In this document: positions 35,824 through 44,790 of the stretch, piece after piece
Position numbering within the stretch: position 1 is the first letter of the stretch
How the letters are laid out: each line of letters begins with the position of its first letter
Notes under the pieces: generated by a model
Seen by the model: only the letters and a program-made list of their open reading frames with translations
Databases searched by the model: none
Told to the model about the DNA's origin: nothing
DNA from: Providencia vermicola
GTDB taxonomy: Bacteria; Pseudomonadota; Gammaproteobacteria; Enterobacterales; Enterobacteriaceae
Direction of reading: 5' to 3'
Length of the DNA: 64,000 nt
NCBI RefSeq assembly: GCF_020381325.1
Contig: NZ_JAGSPI010000005.1
Coordinates: forward strand, 248,001 to 312,000
Translations under genes and position numbers: made by a program

Positions 35824-37095
35824 ATGGAACACTCATCCAATAGCCTGACTACTGAGCAACCTACTGAAAGGGAAGAAACTGACTCCACGGTACATATCGC
35901 ACCTAAAAAACATTATATTCAAAGAGATGACGCTTTATACCTACGCGTCACCCTCTCCTTTTTTACGGTTGGTTTTGCAACATTTGCGTTGCTGTATTTT
36001 GTGCAGCCTATCCTGCCTTTATTATCCACAGATTTTAACGTATCTCCTGCAACAGCCAGCCTAGCTCTTTCATTAAGCACAGGCTTAATGGCTTTAGGTT
36101 TGTTAATCACGGGGCCAATATCAGATGCGATTGGCCGTAAAAACGTAATGGTGATAGCGTTGACATGTGCGGCATTATTTACATTATTAAGTTCAGTGAT
36201 GCAAAGCTGGCATGGTATCTTGATTGCTAGAGCCTTAGTCGGCTTATCCCTTAGTGGCGTTGCTGCTGTAGCCATGACTTATTTAAGTGAAGAGATACAC
36301 CCAAGCTATGTTGCTCTTTCTATGGGACTTTATATCAGCGGGAATTCCATTGGTGGAATGAGCGGACGATTAATGACGGGGGTTGTTGCCGATTATTTTT
36401 CATGGCGTGTCGCTGTCGTGATTTTAGGGACATTGGCTTTGATTGCTGCAATAAGTTTCTGGCGTTTATTACCCCCTTCCCAACACTTTCGTGCCAGCTC
36501 GTTAAAACCGAAAAATTTATGGGTCAATTTACATCTTCATTTTAGGGATAAAGGCTTACCTTGGCTATTTGTTGAGGGTTTTGTGCTCATGGGCGGGTTC
36601 GTCACCATGTATAATTATATTGGTTACCGCTTATTAGAAGCCCCTTATAATTTATCACAATCTACTGTTGGTTTTTTATCCGTCATCTACTTAACAGGTA
36701 CATACAGCGCAACAAAAACAGGCAGTCTAACCCAGAAGTATGGATTAGGTAACATCTTGATTGCCGCTATTTCATTGATGCTATTAGGTATTTTAGTTAC
36801 ATTACATTCAAATGTCTGGATTGTTCTACTGGGAATGACCTTATTAACAACTGGTTTTTTCGCGGCACACTCTGTTGCTAGCAGCTGGGTTGGGCGTCGA
36901 GCTAAACGGGCTCGAGGGCAAGCATCTTCACTATACTTATTCAGCTATTATGCAGGCTCAAGTATTGCAGGTACGGTTGGTGGGCTATTCTGGGCTAATT
37001 ATGGTTGGAACGGTGTTGCTTTATTTATCGCAGGGATATTATTGGTTGGTGTTATGATTGCATACCGATTGAAATCAGGCTGTTATGACCATTAG
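35824..37095 (+). CDS. ynfM: MFS transporter YnfM
   Basis: The 423-residue protein has 12 predicted helices and aligns with E. coli YnfM: LRVTLSFFTVGFATFALLYFVQPILPLLS, GPISDAIGRKNVMV (MFS motif), SLSGVAAVAMTYLSEEIHPSYVALSMGLYISGNSIGGMSGR, and SVASSWVGRRAKRARGQASSLYLFSYYAGSSIAG. An arabinose/drug-exporter type of MFS is the family assignment; the substrate is unknown. It is divergent from ynfL with a possible FNR site between them. Confidence 0.92.
   Translation: MEHSSNSLTTEQPTEREETDSTVHIAPKKHYIQRDDALYLRVTLSFFTVGFATFALLYFVQPILPLLSTDFNVSPATASLALSLSTGLMALGLLITGPISDAIGRKNVMVIALTCAALFTLLSSVMQSWHGILIARALVGLSLSGVAAVAMTYLSEEIHPSYVALSMGLYISGNSIGGMSGRLMTGVVADYFSWRVAVVILGTLALIAAISFWRLLPPSQHFRASSLKPKNLWVNLHLHFRDKGLPWLFVEGFVLMGGFVTMYNYIGYRLLEAPYNLSQSTVGFLSVIYLTGTYSATKTGSLTQKYGLGNILIAAISLMLLGILVTLHSNVWIVLLGMTLLTTGFFAAHSVASSWVGRRAKRARGQASSLYLFSYYAGSSIAGTVGGLFWANYGWNGVALFIAGILLVGVMIAYRLKSGCYDH
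36474..36481 (-). other. KOPS-like octamer on the minus strand
   Basis: CCCTTCCC, complement of GGGAAGGG, lies inside ynfM and points leftward toward dif. Confidence 0.35.
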
Positions 37096-37128
37096 CTTAG
37101 ACACTGATAAAGGTTAAAATTTTCTCTC

Positions 37129-37170
37129 CCTCGTTATTACTGGATGATACACGCTCTTTTAATAACGAGG
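37129..37170 (+). promoter_or_regulatory. Inverted repeat covering the LPMO ribosome-binding site
   Basis: CCTCGTTATTA at 37129-37139 pairs perfectly with TAATAACGAGG at 37160-37170, leaving a 20-base loop. The right arm contains the GAGG ribosome-binding site 7 bp before the start codon at 37178. In RNA this hairpin would hide the site; it could also act as a terminator of ynfM or as a DNA operator. Confidence 0.55.
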
Positions 37171-37177
37171 AAATGAG

Positions 37178-37762
37178 ATGAAACAGTTGTTGCTTGCCCC
37201 AGTTCTTTTCTGCTGTAGTTTTTTAGTTTGGTCCCATGGATATGTTGAATTCCCCGAAAGCCGAGCATACTATTGCCAAAAAGGCCTAAATATTAATTGT
37301 GGCCCTGTGCAATACGAACCTCAATCTGTGGAAGGACCTAAAGGTTTTCCACAGGTAGGCCCAGTTGATGGTAAAATAGCAAGTGCTGGAATTGCCCGTT
37401 TTAGTCAGTTAGATGAACAATCAGCAAACCGCTGGAAACGCTCTAAATTAGAATATATTCAAATTGACTTTAGATGGAAAATAACAGCCAAACATAAAAC
37501 TACAAAATGGGAATACTTTATTACAAAGAAAGGTTGGAACCCAAATGCACCATTAACACGTAGCCAATTTGAATCAAAACCTTTTTGTAAAGTAGACCAA
37601 ATAGGCCCAATTAGTGAGCAGGAAAGTCACAGTTGTCATTTGCCCGTTCTTAACTATGGACAACAAATTGTGTTAGCGGTTTGGACAATTGCAGACACTC
37701 CAAATGCATTCTATCAAGTGATTGATTTAGATATACATTTAACGCCAGTTGGCTTGAAATAA
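37178..37762 (+). CDS. AA10 lytic polysaccharide monooxygenase / chitin-binding protein
   Basis: The 194-residue precursor has a signal peptide that ends exactly before His20, giving a mature N-terminus HGYVEFPESRAYYC, the hallmark of AA10 LPMOs. The second ligand of the copper histidine brace is H106 in ITAKHKTTKWEYFITKKGWNP, also family-typical. Four mature cysteines (33, 41 and two near residues 140-160) could form disulfides. It is a single-domain enzyme without an added chitin-binding module. LPMOs oxidatively cut chitin or cellulose outside the cell and some act in virulence. It has its own terminator; its ribosome-binding site sits in an inverted repeat. Confidence 0.9.
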   Translation: MKQLLLAPVLFCCSFLVWSHGYVEFPESRAYYCQKGLNINCGPVQYEPQSVEGPKGFPQVGPVDGKIASAGIARFSQLDEQSANRWKRSKLEYIQIDFRWKITAKHKTTKWEYFITKKGWNPNAPLTRSQFESKPFCKVDQIGPISEQESHSCHLPVLNYGQQIVLAVWTIADTPNAFYQVIDLDIHLTPVGLK

Positions 37763-37774
37763 AATAATGCTAGA

Positions 37775-37800
37775 ATAAGGGGAATACTCGCTCCCCTTAT
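37775..37800 (+). terminator. Terminator of the LPMO gene
   Basis: The perfect 9-bp stem ATAAGGGGA/TCCCCTTAT with an 8-base loop lies 12 bp after the stop codon; a short T-rich tail follows. Confidence 0.7.
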
Positions 37801-37860
37801 CTTGTTGAGCTATTATTGTTTCTTGTACTCGATGTTAATGTTATTCTTTATTAAACCCAT

Positions 37861-37877
37861 AGTATGTTGTAACTAAA
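37861..37877 (+). other. Ter replication-arrest site at the tus start (TerB-like)
   Basis: AGTATGTTGTAACTAAA matches the E. coli Ter consensus AGNATGTTGTAACTAA. It directly abuts the tus start codon, as TerB does in E. coli, where Tus binding also represses tus. With the non-permissive face on the AG side, it should stop forks moving rightward in this window. Confidence 0.9.
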
Positions 37878-38786
37878 ATGAACAAAAAACAGATATTAAT
37901 AGAATCATTTAATGTATTAGAATCACGAATAAAGCAATTATCTGGCTTATTGTCTGAGCAGAAACAATATATAGCTAAAGTTTATACATTACCCGATGTC
38001 ATTAAAGGTGATGAAAACAATGAGGTCAGCGAAATTATTGTTGATGAGATTACTGGCGATGATGCAATAAAAGAAGTCATTACCCTACTTAACCTATTGT
38101 TTATACATAATAAATCTACTGAAATCAGTAACAAAGCTGCTATTAGGCTACCTGGTGTCATTTGTATTCAAATAGACAACCAAGGGTATCAGCAATTTAA
38201 CCAATTAATAGATGAAATCAATCAGCTGAAGATATCTATTAAAACCCTTGTTACGCAGATAGATGAGACTCAACGTTTTGAGTTTATTAGAGAAAGTTTA
38301 CATGGCCTACTCACGTTAAATACTTACCGTACAATCACAAGCTTAGTGGATGTCGATACATTAGGCTTTGGTTGGGCAAATAAAAAAGTGATCAATAAAA
38401 TCACTAAAGAAACATTGCTCGATAAATTACAATATAGTTTAGAAAATGGCCGTTGCCCTGCTCATTTACCGCGAGAACATTGGCAATTGCAATTAAAAAC
38501 AGAAATACAATTGGTTGAGTCCCTTCCCCATGATGCCATTTTAAAAACCCAGCGCCCTGTAAAAGTGCAGCCAATTGCACGCGTTTGGGATAAGGCACAG
38601 CAAAAACAGACCCAATTTGCCTGTGCAACACCATTATTTGTTTTTGCTATAGAGAAAACATTGGCTGAAATCAAAATTGGGGAGTTGCCTGACTACCATG
38701 CAGATAATATTGCATTACGTAATCGCCCTCGCGCAAAACCTGTTGAGTTATTGATCCCTCGATTAAATCTTTACATTGAGCGATAA
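37878..38786 (+). CDS. tus: DNA replication terminus site-binding protein Tus
   Basis: The 302-residue protein aligns with E. coli Tus (309 residues): KAAIRLPGVICIQIDNQGYQQ, LLTLNTYRTITSLVDVDTLGFGWANKKVI, KTQRPVKVQPIARVWDKAQQKQTQFACATPL, and the end LLIPRLNLYIER. The VQPIARVW and FGWANK blocks include DNA-contacting residues of the family. Tus bound to Ter blocks DnaB-driven forks from one side. The ribosome-binding site is not obvious because the Ter site occupies the leader, consistent with autoregulation and low expression. It converges with fumC, as in E. coli. Confidence 0.95.
   Translation: MNKKQILIESFNVLESRIKQLSGLLSEQKQYIAKVYTLPDVIKGDENNEVSEIIVDEITGDDAIKEVITLLNLLFIHNKSTEISNKAAIRLPGVICIQIDNQGYQQFNQLIDEINQLKISIKTLVTQIDETQRFEFIRESLHGLLTLNTYRTITSLVDVDTLGFGWANKKVINKITKETLLDKLQYSLENGRCPAHLPREHWQLQLKTEIQLVESLPHDAILKTQRPVKVQPIARVWDKAQQKQTQFACATPLFVFAIEKTLAEIKIGELPDYHADNIALRNRPRAKPVELLIPRLNLYIER
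38521..38528 (-). other. KOPS-like octamer on the minus strand
   Basis: CCCTTCCC inside tus, the complement of GGGAAGGG, points leftward toward dif. Confidence 0.35.
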
Positions 38787-38820
38787 AAAACACCCGCTAG
38801 TTTAACCAAGCGGGTGCTTT
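38785..38820. terminator. Bidirectional terminator between tus and fumC
   Basis: The stem CACCCGC/GCGGGTG is preceded by an A-run and followed by CTTTAAAATTT, and lies between the convergent stop codons. Confidence 0.8.
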
Positions 38821-38850
38821 AAAATTTAATCTTAGATCTTAGCGTTTAGA

Positions 38851-40248
38851 TTAAGACTTCATACTGCCAACCATGTCCTCTGGACGAACCCAATCATTAA
38901 ACTGCTCTTCTGTTAAATAGTTCAGCTTTAATGCAGATTCTTTCAGTGTTAGGCCTTCTTTATGCGCTTTTTTCGCAATTTCAGCTGCTTTATCATAACC
39001 AATGTGCGTATTTAATGCGGTGACTAACATTAATGATTCATGTAGTAATTTCTCAATACGCTCACGGTTTGGCTCGATACCCACAGCGCAGTGTTCGTTA
39101 AAGCTACGCATACCATCAGCTAATAAACGTACTGATTGCAGGAAGTTATCGATTAACATTGGACGGAAAACGTTTAATTCAAAGTTCCCCGAAGCACCAC
39201 CGATATTCACAGCAACATCATTACCCATGACTTGTGCACACAGCATGGTTAATGCTTCACATTGTGTTGGGTTAACTTTACCTGGCATGATTGAACTGCC
39301 TGGTTCGTTTTCTGGAATTGAAATTTCACCAATACCACAACGAGGACCAGACGCTAACCATCTCACATCATTAGCGATTTTCATTAATGATGCCGCTAAG
39401 CCTTTTAACGCACCGTGAGCATGGACTAAGCTATCGCATGTTGCTAATGCTTCGAATTTATTCGGTGCAGTGATGAATGGTTGCCCTGTTAATTCTGCAA
39501 TTTTTTTCGCAACACGAACTGCATACTCAGGATGAGTATTCAGACCTGTACCGACTGCAGTACCGCCTAATGCTAATTCACAAACATGAGGAACTGCGTT
39601 CTCAATGTGTTTTTCGCTGTGAGCTAACATCGCAGCCCAACCCGAAATTTCTTGGCCTAAAGTCAGCGGTGTTGCATCTTGTAAGTGAGTGCGGCCAATT
39701 TTAACAATGTCTTTAAATTCTTTTGCTTTTGCATCTAGAGTTTTATGCAAAATTTTCAGTTCTGGGAGCAGATGTTCACGAATTGCTACAACAGCAGCTA
39801 CGTGCATCGCAGTTGGGAAGACATCATTCGAACTTTGGCTTTTGTTAACGTCATCGTTTGGGTGGATCAGACGGTCATTACCTCTTTGACCACCTAAAAT
39901 TTCACTACCACGATTTGCTAACACTTCATTCATGTTCATGTTACTTTGTGTACCAGAACCCGTTTGCCAAATAGCTAAAGGGAATTCTGTTGGGTGTTTA
40001 CCCGCTAAAACTTCGTCAGCAGCGGCAATAATTGCATCGCCACGTTCTTTAACGAGTAGTCCCAAATCCATATTCACACTTGCTGCCGCTTTTTTAGTAA
40101 TCGCAAGTGCGTGGATAAGCGCGACTGGCATTTTTTCTACAGATATACGGAAATGTTCTAAAGAACGCTGCGTTTGCGCGCCCCACAACTGGTCAGCAGG
40201 TACTTCGATAGGCCCCATTGAGTCTTTTTCAATGCGAGTGGCTGCCAT
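38851..40248 (-). CDS. fumC: Class II fumarate hydratase FumC
   Basis: I start at [29 protein letters not shown], preceded by TAAGGAGATAGTA; the frame is open 30 codons further up but homology begins here. The 465-residue protein carries the fumarase/aspartase signature [11 protein letters not shown] with the mobile catalytic Ser loop, [14 protein letters not shown], and [18 protein letters not shown]. It hydrates fumarate to malate in the TCA cycle; FumC is the iron-free, oxidant-stable isoenzyme. It is single here, without fumA beside it. Confidence 0.95.
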   Translation of the reverse strand: MAATRIEKDSMGPIEVPADQLWGAQTQRSLEHFRISVEKMPVALIHALAITKKAAASVNMDLGLLVKERGDAIIAAADEVLAGKHPTEFPLAIWQTGSGTQSNMNMNEVLANRGSEILGGQRGNDRLIHPNDDVNKSQSSNDVFPTAMHVAAVVAIREHLLPELKILHKTLDAKAKEFKDIVKIGRTHLQDATPLTLGQEISGWAAMLAHSEKHIENAVPHVCELALGGTAVGTGLNTHPEYAVRVAKKIAELTGQPFITAPNKFEALATCDSLVHAHGALKGLAASLMKIANDVRWLASGPRCGIGEISIPENEPGSSIMPGKVNPTQCEALTMLCAQVMGNDVAVNIGGASGNFELNVFRPMLIDNFLQSVRLLADGMRSFNEHCAVGIEPNRERIEKLLHESLMLVTALNTHIGYDKAAEIAKKAHKEGLTLKESALKLNYLTEEQFNDWVRPEDMVGSMKS

Positions 40249-40427
40249 TACTATCTCCTTAGGTACATACACAGAATAATTAATTTTAGAATCATCTGCT
40301 TGCAGGTAAGCAAATAACCGAGCAGTATAATGCCACAAATTGAATTTAATTTATGAGACTTGGTCGAGCTTATTGTACCCTGATGTTAAGGAAATGAGTT
40401 GATTTTTACAAAAAAGAGAATTTTGCT

Positions 40428-41603
40428 ATGCTTAAAATGATAAACAAAGTCCAAAATTATGATTGGGGAAGTAAAAATGCCCTAACACAGCTGTATGGAA
40501 TCGCAAATCCAGAGAATTTGCCAATGGCTGAACTTTGGATGGGAGCGCATCCTAAAGCTAGCTCCGACGTTATCGATAGCCAAAATAATCAAATTACTCC
40601 GTTAAATACATTGATTGATAGCCATCCTGAATTGTATTTAGGAAAAAAGGTTGCGCAAACTTACCACCGATTGCCTTATCTTTTCAAAGTGCTTTGTGCA
40701 GCTCAGCCTCTGTCGGTTCAAGTTCATCCCAATAAGAAATATGCTGAAGTTGGCTTTGCCAAAGAAAATGCGGCAGGTATACCACTCGATTCCCCTTTGC
40801 GTAATTACAAAGACGATAATCATAAACCCGAATTAATCTATGCATTAACGCCTTTCAAGGCGATGAATGCGTTTCGTCCCCTGAATGAAATTGCGGCTTT
40901 ACTTGATTTTGTTTCCGCAGCTCATCCCGATATTCAGTTATTTGTTCAATCTCCTTCTGAAGAGAAGCTTTCTCGATTGTTTGCACAACTTCTGAATCTA
41001 ACTGGCGCACAAAAAGAATTGGCTCTAGGGGTATTAAAGGCGGCCTTAAATAGCCGTCAGGGAGAACCTTGGGACTCAATAAAACAAATGGTTAGCTTAT
41101 ATCCTGAAGATAATGGCTTATTTACCCCTCTTCTTTTAAATATCATTGAATTGCAACCTGGCGAAGCAATGTTTTTATATGCGAGAACACCACATGCTTA
41201 TTTAGAGGGTGTCGGTTTAGAAGTGATGGCCAACTCCGATAATGTGCTACGCGCAGGCCTGACAAATAAGCATATCGATATACCTGAGTTAATTGCGAAT
41301 ATTGATTTCAACCCCACGCCCGCGCATGATTTGTTAAATATTCCCGAAAAATCTGGAAATATCTGGAAATATCATATTCCAGTAGAAGATTTTTCATTTA
41401 ATATATATTCTATTAATCACTCGGGGGTTACCCTAACTAACGATACAGCCTCAATTTTATTCTGTATTGAAGGCGAGTTAGTTTTAAACTCAGGCGATAA
41501 AGAAATTAGCATTGATTCTGGTGAGTCTATTTTTCTGCCTGCGTATGAGAAACATGTTTCCATTAAAGGTAATGGTAAACTTGCTCGAGTGTTTAATCTT
41601 TAG
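40428..41603 (+). CDS. manA: Mannose-6-phosphate isomerase ManA
   Basis: The 391-residue protein has the same length and motifs as E. coli ManA: NKVQNYDWGSKNALTQLYG, AELWMGAHPKASS, the zinc-ligand segment LSVQVHPNKKYAEVGFAKENAAGIP, YKDDNHKPELIYALTPFKAMNAFR, and EAMFLYARTPHAYLEGVGLEVMANSDNVLRAGLTNKH. It interconverts mannose-6-phosphate and fructose-6-phosphate, feeding GDP-mannose synthesis and mannose use. It is divergent from fumC and upstream of ydgA, as in E. coli. Confidence 0.95.
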   Translation: MLKMINKVQNYDWGSKNALTQLYGIANPENLPMAELWMGAHPKASSDVIDSQNNQITPLNTLIDSHPELYLGKKVAQTYHRLPYLFKVLCAAQPLSVQVHPNKKYAEVGFAKENAAGIPLDSPLRNYKDDNHKPELIYALTPFKAMNAFRPLNEIAALLDFVSAAHPDIQLFVQSPSEEKLSRLFAQLLNLTGAQKELALGVLKAALNSRQGEPWDSIKQMVSLYPEDNGLFTPLLLNIIELQPGEAMFLYARTPHAYLEGVGLEVMANSDNVLRAGLTNKHIDIPELIANIDFNPTPAHDLLNIPEKSGNIWKYHIPVEDFSFNIYSINHSGVTLTNDTASILFCIEGELVLNSGDKEISIDSGESIFLPAYEKHVSIKGNGKLARVFNL

Positions 41604-41619
41604 TGTCATATTCTGTATT

Positions 41620-41653
41620 AACCGTCTTTCTTACGCAGCATTAAGACGGTTAT
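41620..41653 (+). terminator. Terminator of manA
   Basis: The 10-bp perfect stem TAACCGTCTT/AAGACGGTTA begins 17 bp after the manA stop. The tail is A/T-rich without a long U-run. Confidence 0.6.
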
Positions 41654-41713
41654 ATAAAACTTATACAAATTTATAAGTGCGTTAGAAACGTACTGAAAGG
41701 ATGGATGTTTATA

Positions 41714-43360
41714 ATGAAAAAGTCATTAGTCGCGGTTGGTGTTATCGTTGCTCTGGGCGCAGTGTGGACCGGTGCATCATGGTACACAGGTTCTAAAGTT
41801 AAAGATGAACTTGATAGAGTCATCCTGAAAACCAACGATTTTTTTGCTGTAAATGTACCTGAGTCAGGTGTGAACTTTAAATTAGAAAACTACAAAAAAG
41901 GCGTTTTCTCTTCACAAGCTGATATCGTAATTACGTCAGCAGATTCGACTACACCTGATGAATCAATCGTATTTAAAGCAAATATCGACCATGGCCCATT
42001 CCCTATTTCACAGGTTGCTAAATTTAATTTAATGCCTAAATTAGCAGCGACCCAAGTTGAATTAGCCAATAATGCTACAACTAAAGAATTATTTGAAGCA
42101 ACCAAAGGGAAGCCATTCATTCATGGTAATGCTGTTATCGGCTACAGCAAAAGCATTGATACTAATTTAGAGTTAATCCCTGTTGAATACTCTAAGGATG
42201 ATGCTACCGTTTCTTTCAGTGGCTCTAAGTTTGATATTTCAACAACGGCTGACCTTGCTGCGGTTGATGCGTCTTTAATTACTGACAGTTTAATTATCGG
42301 TAAGAAAGATAAAACTGAATCCATGACATTAAAAGGCTTAAAATTAGTCTCTAATGTGACAAAATCTCAGTACGGTTTCTATACAGGTAAACAATCGTTT
42401 GTTATCGCAGACACTGACTTTAACATCCCTGATACCAAATTCTCATTTAAGGATTTCAAAATCTCAAGTGATACCGCTATCACAGGTGAAGATGTTAAAG
42501 GGAATATCTCTTACAGTATCGCTGACTTAAAAGCATTAGAGCAAAACTTAGGTTCGGGCGAATTAACTGTTGCAATTGAAAAGTTAGATGCAAAAGCATT
42601 GGGCAAATTTGTTGAGCAGTACAACGAAGCATTGGCACAAGGCTTAGCAAATGGCGATCCAACTGAAGCAACAGAACGTTTAGCGATGGAAATGATGTCT
42701 ACTACATTACCTGAGCTGATGAAAAGCAAACCTGTTTTCACTGTTAGCCCGTTCTACTGGAAAAACGAAGCGGGTCAAAGCTCTGTTGACTTGAACATTA
42801 CGTTTAACAAATGGAACCAAGACGAAATCACAGCCTTAGCAATGTCTAACAAAGTTGATGAAGCTGTTAAGCAATTGATTTCATCTTTCGACTTCAACCT
42901 GAAACTGAACAAACCAATGTTAATCGAATCTATGACGCAAGCCATGATCATTGACCAAGGTACGCCAGTTGATGCTGATACAAAGAAAGAAATGAAAGGC
43001 ATGGTAACGTCTGAGTTCGAAGGCGTGCAGCAAATGTTAACATCTGACATGTTCTCTTCCCCATTCGAAGAAATGTTCATGACAGATGAAGAACGTACTG
43101 AAAAAGCAAAACAGAAAAAATCACCGTGGATGATTGATAGTGAAAATGATTTAACAATGACTATCAAGTTTGCAGGTAATGACCTCACATTCAACAATGA
43201 TAAATACACATTAGCTGAATTCCTGACTAAGATGAAAATTATGTCGAATCCAGATGATGCTTTAGAGTACGAAGCTATTCCAGCGCCGGATGCAGAGCCT
43301 GCTCCAGAAATGGAAGCGCCAGAATTAGCCCCTGCTCCGCAAGAAGCACCAGCTAACTAA
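41714..43360 (+). CDS. ydgA: YdgA family (DUF945) protein
   Basis: The start MKKSLVAVGVIVALGAVWTGASWYTG aligns with E. coli YdgA; an ATG nine bases earlier is closer to the AAGGATGG site. The 548-residue product has one N-terminal membrane or signal segment and a long, mostly beta, DUF945 domain (VDHGPFPISQVAKFNLMPKLAA and QDLGSGxLT-type blocks conserved). The C-terminus is a Pro/Ala/Glu-rich tail (APDAEPAPEMEAPELAPAPQE). E. coli YdgA is an inner-membrane-anchored periplasmic protein of unknown function. Confidence 0.9.
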   Translation: MKKSLVAVGVIVALGAVWTGASWYTGSKVKDELDRVILKTNDFFAVNVPESGVNFKLENYKKGVFSSQADIVITSADSTTPDESIVFKANIDHGPFPISQVAKFNLMPKLAATQVELANNATTKELFEATKGKPFIHGNAVIGYSKSIDTNLELIPVEYSKDDATVSFSGSKFDISTTADLAAVDASLITDSLIIGKKDKTESMTLKGLKLVSNVTKSQYGFYTGKQSFVIADTDFNIPDTKFSFKDFKISSDTAITGEDVKGNISYSIADLKALEQNLGSGELTVAIEKLDAKALGKFVEQYNEALAQGLANGDPTEATERLAMEMMSTTLPELMKSKPVFTVSPFYWKNEAGQSSVDLNITFNKWNQDEITALAMSNKVDEAVKQLISSFDFNLKLNKPMLIESMTQAMIIDQGTPVDADTKKEMKGMVTSEFEGVQQMLTSDMFSSPFEEMFMTDEERTEKAKQKKSPWMIDSENDLTMTIKFAGNDLTFNNDKYTLAEFLTKMKIMSNPDDALEYEAIPAPDAEPAPEMEAPELAPAPQEAPAN

Positions 43361-43380
43361 TTTCTGTTACCTAAAAATTA

Positions 43381-43413
43381 AAAGCGCCAGTCAATTTGAT
43401 TGGCGTTTTTTTT
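43381..43413 (+). terminator. Terminator of ydgA
   Basis: A stem of GCGCCAGTCAA with TTGATTGGCG (one wobble) is followed by a run of eight T, a strong intrinsic terminator. Confidence 0.85.
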
Positions 43414-43429
43414 ATTTCTGCACATTAAA

Positions 43430-43445
43430 TGTGATTTAGATCACA
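43430..43445. promoter_or_regulatory. CRP-cAMP box upstream of add
   Basis: TGTGATTTAGATCACA is a perfect TGTGA-N6-TCACA site, with its end 106 bp before the add start codon. It suggests catabolite control of adenosine deaminase. Confidence 0.75.
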
Positions 43446-43551
43446 CTATAAATGTAATAATCAAATACGTTTCACATTTTTCGTGATTTGAATTTGCTTT
43501 TGGCGTTATAACCGCCAAAATAAGGGAAGAAAATAGATAAAGGAACATTCC

Positions 43552-44553
43552 GTGATAAAAACAAATCTCCCTTTAACCGATTTACATCGCCACCTTGATG
43601 GTAATATCCGTCCAGAAACCATTCTTTCTTTAGCTAAAGAACACAATATTCAGCTACCCGCCACGGAACTTGAAGCTCTTCGCCCTCATGTGCAAATTAT
43701 AGGCCAAGAAGCCGACTTAGTGGGTTTCTTAACAAAATTAGATTGGGGTGTGGCGGTTCTTGCTGATTTAGATGCATGTCGTCGTGTTGCGTTTGAAAAC
43801 GTTGAAGATGCCTTCAATGCAGGTATCGATTATGCAGAATTGCGCTTTTCACCTTATTACATGGCAATGAAGCACCAATTACCCGTTGAAGGTGTCGTGG
43901 AAGCAATAATTGATGGTGTACAAGCAGGTTGTCGCCAATATGATATTAGAATCAATCTGATTGGTATCTTGAGCCGTACGTTTGGACAAAAAGCGTGTAC
44001 CACTGAATTACAAGGCTTGCTTGCACATCGCAACCAATTGTGTGCTTTAGACCTTGCAGGTGATGAGTTAGGTTTCCCTGGTGAGCTATTTGAAGAGCAT
44101 TTTATTAAAGCTCGTGATACAGGTTTAAACATTACCGTACATGCAGGAGAAGCCGCTGGTGCTGCCAGTATCTGGCATGCAATTAAAGTATTAGGCGCGC
44201 AACGTATTGGTCATGGTGTAAAAGCTATTGAAGACCCTGCTTTGATTGAATATTTAGTTCAACATCAAATTGGCATGGAAAGTTGTTTAACATCGAATAT
44301 CCAAACTAGCACAGTGCCTTCACTGGCTGAGCACCCACTCAAAACCTTTTTGCAACAAGGTGTGTTAGCATCAATTAATACTGACGATCCTGCTGTTCAA
44401 GGCATTGAATTACGCCATGAATATGAAGTCGCCGCACCACAAGCAGGTTTGAGCGTTACAGAGATAGAACAAGCACAGCGTAACGGCTTAACAATGGCAT
44501 TTTTATCCGATAGCGAAAAAGTCGCGTTAACCCAAAAAGCGGCCAACCGTTAA
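43552..44553 (+). CDS. add: Adenosine deaminase Add
   Basis: A GTG start is used (preceded by AAAGGAA), giving 333 residues as in E. coli. Metal and catalytic motifs are intact: HRHLDGN near the N-terminus, VHAGEAAG in the middle, [10 protein letters not shown] and [11 protein letters not shown] at the C-terminal end. The enzyme deaminates adenosine and deoxyadenosine to inosine compounds for purine salvage. A perfect CRP box lies upstream and a strong terminator follows, so it is a single-gene unit. Confidence 0.95.
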   Translation: MIKTNLPLTDLHRHLDGNIRPETILSLAKEHNIQLPATELEALRPHVQIIGQEADLVGFLTKLDWGVAVLADLDACRRVAFENVEDAFNAGIDYAELRFSPYYMAMKHQLPVEGVVEAIIDGVQAGCRQYDIRINLIGILSRTFGQKACTTELQGLLAHRNQLCALDLAGDELGFPGELFEEHFIKARDTGLNITVHAGEAAGAASIWHAIKVLGAQRIGHGVKAIEDPALIEYLVQHQIGMESCLTSNIQTSTVPSLAEHPLKTFLQQGVLASINTDDPAVQGIELRHEYEVAAPQAGLSVTEIEQAQRNGLTMAFLSDSEKVALTQKAANR

Positions 44554-44567
44554 TCAGTGAATTATTG

Positions 44568-44590
44568 AGGGCATAGAATAATGCCCTTTT
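44568..44590 (+). terminator. Terminator of add
   Basis: The 7-bp perfect stem AGGGCAT/ATGCCCT with a 6-base loop is followed by TTTTCC, 14 bp after the stop codon. Confidence 0.85.
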
Positions 44591-44704
44591 CCTTCAGTTC
44601 TTTCTTCCAGACAAACTCACATTATTTTCAATCATCCCTGTCAAGCTACTAACTGCTAACATATTAATTTCAATGCTAAGGTGCGTTATTTAATGATAAC
44701 GCAC

Positions 44705-44722
44705 AGCATGTTGTAACTAAAA
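44705..44722 (+). other. Second Ter replication-arrest site
   Basis: AGCATGTTGTAACTAAAA matches AGNATGTTGTAACTAA exactly. It lies in the gap between add and the yfeH-like gene. It has the same orientation as the tus-proximal Ter site, 6.8 kb away, so it is a back-up trap for rightward forks. Confidence 0.88.
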
Positions 44723-44790
44723 ACAAGACAAACTGTAAATAACAAAAACAGCTTAAATAAGCATATTATTCAAGCTATTCGATAAAACGA

